Program-made: the position numbers and the translations under genes | Source of the DNA: Marimonas arenosa | GTDB lineage: Bacteria > Pseudomonadota > Alphaproteobacteria > Rhodobacterales > Rhodobacteraceae | Direction: 5' to 3' | Length of the DNA stretch: 41,426 bases | NCBI RefSeq assembly: GCF_030848945.1 | Contig: NZ_JANHAX010000010.1 | Span: 1-41,426, forward strand | Shown here: piece by piece, positions 32,784-40,612 of the stretch | Layout of the letters: each line of letters begins with the position of its first letter | Position numbering within the stretch: the stretch's first letter is position 1 | The notes under the pieces: model-generated | Database searches by the model: none | Told to the model about the DNA's origin: nothing | Seen by the model: only the letters and a program-made list of their open reading frames with translations

Positions 32784-33778
32784 CCGTTTATGCTGTCAAC
32801 GGCCTTGGCCGCATGGGCAAGCTCGCCTTACGCCCGCTTCTGGAACGCGGTGCGGAAATTGCCTTCATCAACGACGCGGTGGGCGATCCGGCAATGTACG
32901 CCCATCTTCTGGAATTCGACACTGTGCACGGCCGCTGGCCTGCCGCTTTCTCACATGAGGCCGATAGCATCTCCATCAATGGGACCCGCATTCCGGCCTT
33001 CACCACGCGCAGCCCGGCTGAGTTGCCGCTGCACGGCGTCGATGTGGTGATCGAATGCACGGGGGCCTTCAAGACCTCGGCTAAGCTCGCCCCTTATTTC
33101 GACGCGGGTGTGAAGAAGGTCGTCGTCTCAGCCCCGGTCAAGGAAGACGAGGCGGCCAACATCGTCTATGGTGTCAACCACGACATCTACGATCCCGCCA
33201 AACACCGGATCGTCACCGCCGCCAGTTGCACCACCAACTGCCTGGCGCCAGTGGTCAAAGTCGTGCTCGAAAAATTCGGGATAAAGCATGGCTCGATGAC
33301 CACGATCCACGATGTCACCAATACCCAGACCATCGTCGATCGGCCGGCGAAAGACCTACGTCGCGCGCGCTCGGCACTCAACAGCCTCATTCCGACCACA
33401 ACTGGGTCTGCCAAGGCAATCACCCAGATATTCCCGGAACTAACCGGCAAGCTGAACGGCCACGCGGTGCGGGTGCCACTCTTGAACGCCTCGCTGACCG
33501 ACATGGTGTTCGAATTGGAGCGCGAAACAACCGCCGATGAGGTGAATGCCGCCTTCAAGGCCGCCGCAGAGGGGTTGCTGAAAGGCATCCTAGGCTACGA
33601 GGAACGCCCGCTGGTCTCCTGCGATTTCATCAACGACGACCGCAGCACAATCGTCGATGCTATCAGCACCATGGTGATCAACGGTACCCAGCTCAAGGTC
33701 TATGCCTGGTATGACAACGAATGGGGCTATGCGCAGCGCCTGGTGGATGTTGCCCTAATGGTTGGCAATTCGCTGTGA
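32780..33778 (+). CDS. Glyceraldehyde-3-phosphate dehydrogenase of the ArsJ pathway
   Basis: A 332-aa GAPDH. The Rossmann start is YAVNGLGRMGKLALRPLL, the catalytic Cys is in ASCTTNCLAP near residue 153, and the C-terminal WYDNEWGYAQRLVD is standard. In ars operons this enzyme uses arsenate in place of phosphate to form 1-arseno-3-phosphoglycerate, which ArsJ exports. Its position, with a 4-nt ATGA start overlap with the ArsR-ArsC stop and a GTGA overlap with arsJ, argues for this specialised role rather than glycolysis. It has no sequence defect. Confidence 0.92.
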   Translation: MTVYAVNGLGRMGKLALRPLLERGAEIAFINDAVGDPAMYAHLLEFDTVHGRWPAAFSHEADSISINGTRIPAFTTRSPAELPLHGVDVVIECTGAFKTSAKLAPYFDAGVKKVVVSAPVKEDEAANIVYGVNHDIYDPAKHRIVTAASCTTNCLAPVVKVVLEKFGIKHGSMTTIHDVTNTQTIVDRPAKDLRRARSALNSLIPTTTGSAKAITQIFPELTGKLNGHAVRVPLLNASLTDMVFELERETTADEVNAAFKAAAEGLLKGILGYEERPLVSCDFINDDRSTIVDAISTMVINGTQLKVYAWYDNEWGYAQRLVDVALMVGNSL

Positions 33779-35040
33779 GCAAACCCGAGGGGTTGGCGGC
33801 CTATATCGCCGTCACCGCCGCCTACTGGGCGTTCATGCTGACCGACGGCGCGCTCAGGATGCTGGTGCTGCTGCATTTCCACACACTTGGCTTCAGCCCG
33901 GTGCAGCTGGCTTATCTGTTCGTGGTTTACGAAGTCGCTGGCATGATTACCAACCTGTCGGCGGGCTGGATCGCGGCACGTTTCGGGTTGACCACGACGC
34001 TCTATGCCGGTCTTGCCCTACAGATCGGGGCACTGATCGCGCTTGCGCAGCTCGACCCGAGCTGGGCCGTCGGTGCATCGGTCGTCTACGTGATGGCGGT
34101 GCAGGGGATATCTGGCGTGGCCAAGGACCTGGCCAAGATGTCGTCGAAATCGGCGGTGAAACTGCTTGCGCCCAAGGAAGGTGATGGGCTGTTCCGCTGG
34201 GTTGCCGTGCTGACCGGCTCGAAAAACGCGGTCAAGGGGCTGGGCTTCCTGCTTGGTGCGGCACTGCTGGCGTTCTTCGGCTTCAAAGCATCGGTCTGGG
34301 GCATGGCCGCGGTGCTGGCTGCGATCCTCGCTGCGGTCATGGCGCGGATGCCCGCCGGCCTGCCACGCGGGCGCAAGGACGCCAGGTTCCGCGAAGTCTT
34401 CTCGAAGAACCGCAATGTCAACTGGCTGAGCTTCGCCCGCGTCTTCCTGTTCGGCGCCCGCGATGTCTGGTTCGTGGTGGGCATTCCGATCTATTTCCAT
34501 GCGGTCCTGTCGGGCGGCGGCGAGGAAGGCGCCCGTACCGCGTTCTTCCTTGTTGGCGGGTTCATGGCGATCTGGATCATCCTCTACGGCGCCGTGCAGG
34601 CTTCGGCGCCGAAACTCCTGAATTCCGCCAGTCAGTCGATGAACGGCACGATCGCCGCCGCGCAGCGCTTTGTCGCCCTGTTGGCCGTGGTTCCCGCCGC
34701 ACTCGCCTTTGCCGCCTTGACGGCAGGACAGCCTACTGGCTGGTTGACCAGCGTTCTCGTGGTCGGTCTTCTGATATTCGGCGCCCTGTTCGCCATCACC
34801 TCGTCGCTTCATTCCTACCTGATCCTGGCCTTCACCCACGAAGGGCGCGTCACGATGGATGTGGGCTTTTACTACATGGCCAATGCAACCGGGCGGTTGA
34901 TCGGCACAGTGCTGTCAGGCGTCAGCTATCAGATGGGTGGGCTTGCATTGTGCCTCGCCACGGCTGCGGCAATGCTGATGGTAAGCTATGGAGCCACTTG
35001 GCGGCTAAGTAAAAACAATGAAACGGAAAACAACGCATGA
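33775..35040 (+). CDS. arsJ: ArsJ, organoarsenical (1-arseno-3-phosphoglycerate) exporter
   Basis: A 421-aa major-facilitator-type permease with about 10-12 hydrophobic helices. It opens with AYIAVTAAYWAFMLTDGALR, then LLHFHTLGFSPVQLAYLFV. The KDLAKMSSKSAVKLL segment in the central loop is characteristic of ArsJ. The GTG at 33775 overlaps the GAPDH stop; a longer upstream reading is within the GAPDH gene. The stop overlaps the acr3 start. Together with the GAPDH it forms an arsenate efflux route that needs no reduction. Confidence 0.92.
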   Translation: MSKPEGLAAYIAVTAAYWAFMLTDGALRMLVLLHFHTLGFSPVQLAYLFVVYEVAGMITNLSAGWIAARFGLTTTLYAGLALQIGALIALAQLDPSWAVGASVVYVMAVQGISGVAKDLAKMSSKSAVKLLAPKEGDGLFRWVAVLTGSKNAVKGLGFLLGAALLAFFGFKASVWGMAAVLAAILAAVMARMPAGLPRGRKDARFREVFSKNRNVNWLSFARVFLFGARDVWFVVGIPIYFHAVLSGGGEEGARTAFFLVGGFMAIWIILYGAVQASAPKLLNSASQSMNGTIAAAQRFVALLAVVPAALAFAALTAGQPTGWLTSVLVVGLLIFGALFAITSSLHSYLILAFTHEGRVTMDVGFYYMANATGRLIGTVLSGVSYQMGGLALCLATAAAMLMVSYGATWRLSKNNETENNA

Positions 35041-36056
35041 GCCTTTTTGAAAGATATCTTTCGGTCTGGATATTCCTCGCCATCGTCCTGGGAATCGTCC
35101 TGGGCAATCTCATGCCGGGGCTGTTCGCGCTGGTCGCGTCGGCTGAATTTGCCAAGGTCAATCTTGTCATTGCGGTGCTGATCTGGGCCATGGTTTACCC
35201 GATGATGGTCGGAGTCGATCCGGCATCGCTAAAGGATGTGGCGCGCCAACCACGTGGGCTCTTGATCACCCTCGTCGTCAATTGGTTGATCAAACCCTTT
35301 ACCATGGCGTTCCTGGGGGTTCTGTTCTTTGAGTACATCTTCTCCGACATGATCGCACCCGAAGACGCCACGCAATACATCGCCGGGCTGATCCTGCTGG
35401 GCGCCGCACCCTGCACGGCCATGGTGTTTGTCTGGTCGCACCTGACAAGGGGCGATGCAAATTACACGCTGGTGCAGGTCTCGGTGAATGACCTGATCAT
35501 GGTTTTTGCCTTTGCGCCGATCGTCGCGTTCCTCTTGGGCGTCACCGATATCGAGGTGCCGTGGGAAACCCTGCTTTTGTCGGTTGTGCTGTTCATCGTA
35601 CTGCCCCTGGTCGCAGGGCTGATGACACGCCGCGGGCTGGGCAACGTCGCCGCAATCCATGCTTTCCAGGGGAAAATCAAGCCGTTCTCCGTCGTTGGTC
35701 TGATCGTGACGGTCCTGATTCTGTTTGGCCTGCAGGGGCCGAGCGTGATGGCAAACCCTGCCTTAATCGTCCTGATTGCCATTCCCATCCTGATCCAGAG
35801 TTACGGCATCTTCGCCGTTGGCTATGCAGCGGCCTTTTTCCTCAGGGTGCCCCACCGCATCGCCGCGCCTTGTGCGCTGATCGGTACCTCGAACTTTTTC
35901 GAACTGGCAGTAGCGGTCGCGATCAGCCTCTTCGGTCTTCATTCGGGCGCGGCTCTGGCAACCGTTGTCGGCGTTCTGGTCGAAGTTCCGGTGATGCTGT
36001 CGCTGGTCGCATTCGCAAACCGCACCCGTGCGCGTTTCCCCGAGGACCCAGCGTGA
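35037..36056 (+). CDS. acr3: Acr3-family arsenite efflux permease
   Basis: A 339-aa membrane protein with ten predicted helices. The ACR3 signature LGAAPCTAMVFVWSHLTRGD holds the conserved Cys126 required for As(III) transport. NDLIMVFAFAPIV and the later GTSNFFELAVAVAISLFG and LVEVPVMLSLV segments, the latter with the conserved Glu, are also typical. It exports arsenite, the product of the ArsC domain. It overlaps arsJ by 4 nt and a remnant gene by 4 nt, so it is in one polycistron with arsR-arsC, the GAPDH gene and arsJ. Confidence 0.95.
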   Translation: MSLFERYLSVWIFLAIVLGIVLGNLMPGLFALVASAEFAKVNLVIAVLIWAMVYPMMVGVDPASLKDVARQPRGLLITLVVNWLIKPFTMAFLGVLFFEYIFSDMIAPEDATQYIAGLILLGAAPCTAMVFVWSHLTRGDANYTLVQVSVNDLIMVFAFAPIVAFLLGVTDIEVPWETLLLSVVLFIVLPLVAGLMTRRGLGNVAAIHAFQGKIKPFSVVGLIVTVLILFGLQGPSVMANPALIVLIAIPILIQSYGIFAVGYAAAFFLRVPHRIAAPCALIGTSNFFELAVAVAISLFGLHSGAALATVVGVLVEVPVMLSLVAFANRTRARFPEDPA

Positions 36057-36160
36057 CGATAGCGATCCACCACAATCCGGACAGCAGGACATCCCGCAAT
36101 GTTCTGGCCTTCATACATGTCGTATGTGAAGGGGCATTCAATGGTGCGCTAAAACTGTGA
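36053..36160 (+). pseudogene. arsC: Truncated glutaredoxin-type arsenate reductase remnant
   Basis: A 35-codon frame starting at a GTG that overlaps the acr3 stop. It reads VTIAIHHNPDSRTSRNVLAFI, then an unrelated tail and a stop. It aligns with the N-terminus of glutaredoxin-dependent ArsC, whose motif is HNPxCGTSRN, but the catalytic Cys is Ser and the following Gly is Arg. About 100 residues are missing. It cannot reduce arsenate. The start overlap shows it was once the last coupled gene of the ars operon. Confidence 0.78.
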
Positions 36161-36169
36161 GGAGGCTAA

Positions 36170-36424
36170 ATGACCGAGATGGCTACGCACAAACCTTGCT
36201 ACGGCAAAATGTTCCCTGAAGTGCCGGGACCTTCAAACTCAGACCCAAAGACGGGTAAGGTTTTTAGTTTTGCCTCCGAGAGTATGGGGCTAGCGCCGCC
36301 AACGATGCGAGCTGAGCACAGTGCTGCAGAATGGGACGATTGTCTGAAATGCGAAGACTTTGACAGCTGCTACAAGCTGTCCACTGGAAAGCTATTGTTG
36401 CTGGCGGCGATAAAAGGAAAATAG
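36170..36424 (+). CDS. Small cysteine-containing protein at the end of the ars operon
   Basis: An 84-aa protein I cannot assign to a named family. A strong ribosome site (GAGGAGG) precedes the ATG, 9 nt after the ArsC remnant. It has Cys10 near the start (HKPCYGKMFPEV) and a C-terminal WDDCLKCEDFDSCYKLS block, a C-x2-C-x5-C pattern that could bind a metal, a metalloid or an Fe-S cluster. No signal peptide or membrane segment is visible. By position it is the last member of the arsenic operon; a role in arsenite handling is a guess. Confidence 0.65.
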   Translation: MTEMATHKPCYGKMFPEVPGPSNSDPKTGKVFSFASESMGLAPPTMRAEHSAAEWDDCLKCEDFDSCYKLSTGKLLLLAAIKGK

Positions 36425-36735
36425 GATCGAGTTGAAAATTCATTCAAATAGCTGGTTCCAGCATGGAAGGAGAGATAGTTGACAAAAGAAGCGTTCCGTC
36501 AAGTCATTTATAACAAACCAAGAATCGCCCCATTCAAAGCCGAACCAAGGTAATTGGGGTGGCAAGGCAGTGTACACCTGACCACCCCGTCCCTGTATCA
36601 GGTGTGTCGTTTGGTTTCAGACCTGATCTGCGGAAATGCAGAGGGGTACGGTTTTTTCGGCAGGCTGAATGTCCGGTCTTTCCGATATAACCCGCAGGTT
36701 CGCAGTCGCAGCGAATTCACACTTCCCGCCCCTTT
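36425..36735. other. Gene-free stretch with interlocking inverted repeats at the island edge
   Basis: No convincing gene. Two inverted repeats interlock: GGGGTGG (36556-36562) with CCACCCC (36582-36588), and ACACCTGA (36574-36581) with TCAGGTGT (36598-36605). They could form alternative hairpins at the end of the ars transcript. No clear T-run follows either. The rest resembles dispersed-repeat DNA leading into the DUF5681 duplication. Confidence 0.4.
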
Positions 36736-37219
36736 CCGTCGAATGCTGCACTTAAGATCAAAGTCGCAGCAGGTTTCAAAGCGGACATGTGCCTCTGCTC
36801 AAGCGTTAATACCCGATTGCCTCCAGCAGCCGGTCGAGCAGCGCGAGAATCTTCTTGGCGTGGGCCTTTTCGTCTAGAAGGAGTTCTCGGATGCCTTCGT
36901 CTTCCTCGGTTTCCAGGTCCTTGTTGATCTCGTCGAGTTCCTCCTGCCACATTGCGCGCTGTTGCTGCCATTTCTCCAACTCGGCAACGTCTTCCTTTGT
37001 CATCGGGCCCTGGATACGTGCCTCTCCCGTTTTGAAGTCGATCCTGACCTGGTCGGGATGCGGTAGCGGATCTGGCAAATGCGTGATCCCCAGCTCTTTC
37101 CTGCGCTGCAGTTCTTCGTCCCATTCGACCTTGTAAGCAATCGCGGTCTGCACCCACTCGTCTGAGAGCCGCCTGTTTTGCTGTTCCGTTGCATTCAGCA
37201 ACTCCGTGAACAGTCTCTG
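36736..37219 (-). repeat. Long inverted duplication of the DUF5681 3' end, right copy
   Basis: Inverted counterpart of 15481-15966, covering the 3' part of a DUF5681-type gene and its downstream flank. Similarity stops at about 37219 in the coding part and near 36736 in the flank. The two copies bracket the MscS-to-ars segment. Confidence 0.85.
36806..37219 (-). pseudogene. DUF5681-type protein, 5'-truncated copy
   Basis: The frame keeps about 137 codons, from QRLFTELLNATEQQN to the end (KILALLDRLLEAIGY), nearly the same as the full-length protein at 15178-15894. The first ~100 residues, including the NPKGRPRG motif, are gone, so the defining domain is absent. Similarity ends sharply at 37219, and the adjoining bases belong to a different sequence. 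It lies just upstream of the 3' end of the HEPN-like gene. Confidence 0.85.
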
Positions 37220-37246
37220 CGACCGATGCTATCCCCAAATCCGACA

Positions 37247-37765
37247 TTATTTGGGATGGCGGAAGAGTGGGCTTACCGGTTCAATGCGATATCTCTTCCT
37301 GAATTCGCGGAGCACCATTTCGAGCGTCGCCTCAAAGGTGCTCTGGTCAAACATCATCGTCTTCTTTGCCTCGTGGAGATACCGCCAGTCGACAAATGCA
37401 TCTTTGTGCTGTGAAAGAATGTCACGAATACCGTAGTCGATGAAAAAGACACTGGGATGATGTGGGTTCACTGATCGCTTGAACTCCTCGTCAAGCCTCT
37501 GCTGGCTTTCGGGCAGCAAGGCATCAAACAGCTTTGTCAGGTCATGCGACTTGACTACATTTGGATCGTCGTGGTCGAAAACGAACCATGCTTTGAGCGC
37601 CAATTCCATCGAAAGCGCCAACAGCATTGGCTCCACACCGACATGTTCGCGGTCGGCCCAGTCTTCAATCTCCTCAAATTGCTGGTCTGGAAAGCTCTTT
37701 GTCTTTCGCAAAATCGCCCTAGCGGCATCGCCAATCCTGATTGCTGTCGATAAACGAGCGCTCAT
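37247..37765 (-). CDS. HEPN-like hypothetical protein
   Basis: A 172-aa protein with an alpha-helical pattern similar to HEPN-type domains: EPMLLALSMELALKAWFVF (residues ~45-63), then KSHDLTKLFDALLP and a later FVDWRYLHEAKK. Conserved HD-L-K-L and W-R-Y motifs of this kind occur in many uncharacterised HEPN-like proteins, some of which are RNases of toxin or defence systems. A strict catalytic R-x4-6-H is not evident. GAGGAC precedes the ATG. No partner antitoxin is adjacent. It sits in mobile DNA between the DUF5681 fragment and the DUF927 gene. Confidence 0.5.
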   Translation of the reverse strand: MSARLSTAIRIGDAARAILRKTKSFPDQQFEEIEDWADREHVGVEPMLLALSMELALKAWFVFDHDDPNVVKSHDLTKLFDALLPESQQRLDEEFKRSVNPHHPSVFFIDYGIRDILSQHKDAFVDWRYLHEAKKTMMFDQSTFEATLEMVLREFRKRYRIEPVSPLFRHPK

Positions 37766-37870
37766 GATCAGTCCTCTAGTTTGCCCGTACCCAGTTTGGA
37801 AACCAAGCGACCCTCATGCAAGAAGGCAATCGCACGGTTCAGACGGCCCACACCAGCCGTTCACGGCCTT

Positions 37871-37924
37871 CCCGGTCGCTGCAGCGCAGCTTCCCCTAAC
37901 CGGACCTTCACGTGACGACGCAGT
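37871..37924 (+). repeat. Dispersed direct repeat, left copy
   Basis: About 54 bp starting TCCCGGTCGCTGCAGCGCAG and ending CGACGCAG. It matches 40720-40773 in the same orientation with a few substitutions and one inserted G. The pair encloses the DUF927 and IS5-type debris. The sequence of 37766-37907 has no other clear feature. Confidence 0.75.
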
Positions 37925-38225
37925 ATTTACCCAACCCGTGAGGAAATTGGTTGGCACCCTGTGTCTGATCCTGCGTGGTATCTTCTTGCACGCCGGCCGC
38001 AATGCGGCGGGCACGTTCTTCAGCGGCGTCCCAGATCGCCTCGATAGCTTCGGGCGTGCGCGCAACGTCGTCGTCCGAAATCTGTGTCGGACTGGTCGGA
38101 CAAGTCGGACTGTATTGATTTAGTTGACTAATTTCTGTCCGACTCGATTCTCGGGTAGTCAGACTGGTCGGACCGCTGTCCGACTTGTCCGACTTGTCCG
38201 ACATCGTGCGGATTGGTCTAGTCAT
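37908..38225 (-). CDS. Small hypothetical protein overlapping the DUF927 gene
   Basis: A frame of about 105 aa starting at an ATG that overlaps the stop of the DUF927-type gene (ATGACTAG), so it could be translationally coupled. It contains low-complexity SDKSDKSDS and CPTSPTQ stretches that arise from the heptamer array in the DNA, followed by an acidic-basic helical segment (EAIEAIWDAAEERARRIAAG) like that of other short genes behind DUF927 proteins. The C-terminal ~25 residues run into the dispersed repeat. It may be a real gene or only the frame of a repeat region. Confidence 0.4.
   Translation of the reverse strand: MTRPIRTMSDKSDKSDSGPTSLTTRESSRTEISQLNQYSPTCPTSPTQISDDDVARTPEAIEAIWDAAEERARRIAAGVQEDTTQDQTQGANQFPHGLGKYCVVT
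38086..38202. repeat. GTCCGAC/GTCGGAC heptamer array with inverted symmetry
   Basis: Eight copies lie in 117 bp. GTCGGAC occurs at 38086, 38095 and 38104, exactly 9 bp apart, and again at 38167. GTCCGAC, its reverse complement, occurs at 38137, 38178, 38187 and 38196, the last three also 9 bp apart. The outer triplets face each other. Because the two sides encode different peptides on the minus strand, the conservation is at the DNA level. Such arrays resemble iterons or a protein-binding site; the neighbouring DUF927 gene is replication-like. Confidence 0.75.
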
Positions 38226-39595
38226 CGCCGGCACCAAGGATTGGGCCCTTTATCACGTAGACACGCGGGCGACCCGGAATCGCGGTGGGCGCCCTTTGAG
38301 CTAGGTTGCGACCGTCACCGGACTCTAGGAAACCTTCATCGCGCACGTACTTTGCGCAACGGACCGGATCGTGCCCGGCGTGGATTTCGTGCCACGCGTC
38401 GGTCGCGATGTAGTAGGTCTCGCCTCTAGTCCAGCCGGCCCGATTGAGGATGGTGCGGGGGGCATCACCGTCCAAGTTTTCGAATTTGGACGAGCCATGG
38501 GCAGAAATAAATGCCCTGAGGCGGATGACCGCGTCTCTTGCCTCCTTCTGACCGGCTCCACCGCGCCCATTGAGCCATAGCTCAAGCCCGGTAAGGGCCG
38601 CATTAATGGCTGCTTCGGGTTGCCAGCCCGTTATGCCCCAAGCGGTCGCCAGTTCGCCGGCCGCTGCGATCAGTCCGAATCGGGCCACGGCGCGGCTTGT
38701 CTGACCGTCAGACGTCAGGTCAAATTTTTCGGCCGCGATAGCCTTGAAACTGTCGATAAACTCACGAGCCTGACGGGTAGCTTCGTTCATGTTCCTCAGC
38801 AGGTGCTCGACGAAGGCCGGCCCAGCAGTGCCGAAGGCGGTTGCCGCTTTAAGACGAATCTCATCAGCGAAGGCTGCGGGATCAGAATGCCGGTTCAGAT
38901 CATCGAATGCACCGTGAGTCTGACCATCCGCCAGTATGTCCAAGAGACGCACCTCTTGGCCGGCGCGACTTGTCTGTCCCGCTTCGGTCATCTTGTCAGC
39001 CAAGCTGATTTCGCCACTGGACAAGATTGAGGTCTTCCACCGTGCCGCTGGGCGTGCCGTGCCGGTGCGTGAAGCGCGCGCTTTTCCTTGGCCATTGGCG
39101 AGCATGTAAGCGGTCTTGCCTGCCTCACGCGCATCGATCTCGCCCATTTCGTCCAGCGCAATGAGACTGCCGTTGCACGCCGCAGCGACTCCTTCAAGAC
39201 CGTTCGATGTCGCCCGCCATGACTGCAAGAACTTGGGCGATCCCCAGACAGACACAGCGACGCGCAGAACCGTCGACTTGCCGCGTGACGATGCCCCACG
39301 AAGGTGAATGCCGCCGCCTTCGGTATGCATCGGCTCGAACAACGCACCGGCAAAGGCCAGGGACACTGCCAGCACCATCAATGGGTTCCCCTCGCAAGCT
39401 GCTGCCACGGTGCTACGCCAGTCTTCGAGAGTGCCAGCATCACGCATCTCGGCTGCGGCGCCGGGAGCATGGCTCGACTGAAACACGAACCCTCCGTCGC
39501 CGATTACCCGGCCGGTCCCAAACACGAACGCACGGCAGCTTTCGTCAGCCCAACCAAGCCGCTTGGTCGTGGTGACGCGCCCTTCACGCCTTAGT
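38218..39595 (-). pseudogene. DUF927-family protein, N-terminus lost to an IS5-type fragment
   Basis: About 459 residues of a DUF927 protein, a family of phage and plasmid proteins with a helicase-like ATPase. The Walker A is LRGASSRGKSTVLRVA, with a later LIALDEMGEIDAREAGK that fits Walker B. The conserved SVWGSPKFLQSWRATSNGLEG and LANGQGKARASRTG segments are intact. Normal family members are much longer, with a toprim or primase-like N-terminus. Here the reading beyond 39595 is antisense IS DNA, so the first part is gone and there is no native start. A small gene overlaps its 3' end, and the heptamer array follows. Confidence 0.85.
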
Positions 39596-40137
39596 GTCTT
39601 TGCGCGCATCTTCTGGGAACTGGCAGAGCCGGGGTCGGATGGTGAAACCATCATGATCGACAGCACCCATATGAAAGCGTACCGAACAGCGACAAGCCTC
39701 TCAAAAGGGGGACTCGGACACGAGCTATCGGTCGAACCAAAGGCGGCCTGAACAGCAAGTTGCACACGGTCTGCGACGAACGCGGGCGGCCTCTGACTTT
39801 CTTCCTCTCAGCCGGGCAGATGAGTGATGCCAAAGGTGCGTTGGCTTTGCTCGGCAGCCTGCCACCTGCCAAGATACTGTTGGGCGATAAAGGATATGAC
39901 GCAGACTGGTTCCGGGAGGCGTTGACTGAACGCGGGATCAATGCGTGCATCCCCGCACGTCGAGGAAGAAGGAACCCTGCCGAACACGACGCCACGCGCT
40001 ACCGAAAGCGGCATCGCATCGAGAACCTGTTCGCTCGGTTGAAAGACTGGCGTCGTATCGCCACCCGTTATGATCGATGTGGCGATCTGTTCCTTTCGGC
40101 GATCTGCATCGCTGCGACCGTCATCTTTTGGTTATGA
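39596..40137 (+). pseudogene. IS5-family transposase, C-terminal half in two frames
   Basis: It reads VFARIFWELA and then IMIDSTHMKAYRTATSL in one frame, with the first catalytic Asp. It then shifts by -1 at AAAAGGGG (near 39704) to RTRAIGRTKGGLNSKLHTV in the other frame, as in the programmed frameshift of this IS5 subgroup. The second Asp is in LLGDKGYDADW and the Glu in RKRHRIENLFARLKDW. The frameshift is probably natural, but the N-terminal DNA-binding part is absent. Confidence 0.82.
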
Positions 40138-40147
40138 GTCCTGACCC
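39596..40147 (+). mobile_element. IS5-family insertion sequence, right-hand fragment
   Basis: The C-terminal half of an IS5-type transposase and its right end. The terminus GAGTCCTGACCC (40136-40147) is like IS5-family inverted repeats and overlaps the transposase stop. The left end, including the transposase N-terminus, is missing: similarity begins abruptly at 39596, directly joined to the DUF927 gene. The element is therefore a deletion remnant and cannot move by itself. Confidence 0.8.
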
Positions 40148-40270
40148 TAGATTTAAGTCGCCAAAAACCACGGGTTCTGCACCAAAGTGAAAATATGCTG
40201 TCTTTGACTGCGTTTCCAAACACTATGGGGAAAAACAGTTTGGAAGTTGCTACGGTAGCTGTGCTCCGCG

Positions 40271-40612
40271 TTAATCCTCGTGCGATTTGTTCTTCAGCCA
40301 CAGCGCTAGAGCCGTGCTCAAGCCAACCAATACAAACAGGGTTACACGGACGGCGCCACCTTGGTCTTGGTTTGTCACCCCGTGCAGCGCAACGAACCAA
40401 CCATTCAGGATCAGATAGAGCGTTATTGCGATGGTGGCTGCCTTGGCGGGAACCAAAGAAAAAACGGTACCGATCGCCCACAGGCCGAGTAAAGCATTTG
40501 AAGCAATGCGGATTGGTTCAACTTGGTCGGTTGCGACGTGAATAATGATATCGAAGAGCTGAACGCTGAGCAACGCAGCGACCAACCCTAACACTGGATT
40601 TTTTCTTTTCAT
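40271..40612 (-). CDS. Small integral membrane protein, unknown function
   Basis: A 113-aa protein with about four hydrophobic helices (PVLGLVAALLSVQLFDIIIH, then SNALLGLWAIGTVFSLV, ATIAITLYLILNGWFVAL and VRVTLFVLVGLSTALALWL). It ends in a basic tail (KNKSHED). The ATG at 40612 is taken, since it begins the first helix (MKRKNP). An upstream extension of 25 residues is unlikely. I do not recognise the family. It stands alone between the IS5-type remnant and the dispersed repeat. 40148-40270 has no feature. Confidence 0.6.
   Translation of the reverse strand: MKRKNPVLGLVAALLSVQLFDIIIHVATDQVEPIRIASNALLGLWAIGTVFSLVPAKAATIAITLYLILNGWFVALHGVTNQDQGGAVRVTLFVLVGLSTALALWLKNKSHED

Noticed and set aside
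34018..34839. A 273-aa minus-strand frame opposite arsJ
   Set aside because: Antisense shadow of a membrane-protein gene, with a low-complexity polar composition.
38086..38202. The heptamer array considered as a CRISPR array
   Set aside because: The units are 7 bp with 2-bp gaps and occur in both orientations. There are no spacers and no cas genes.
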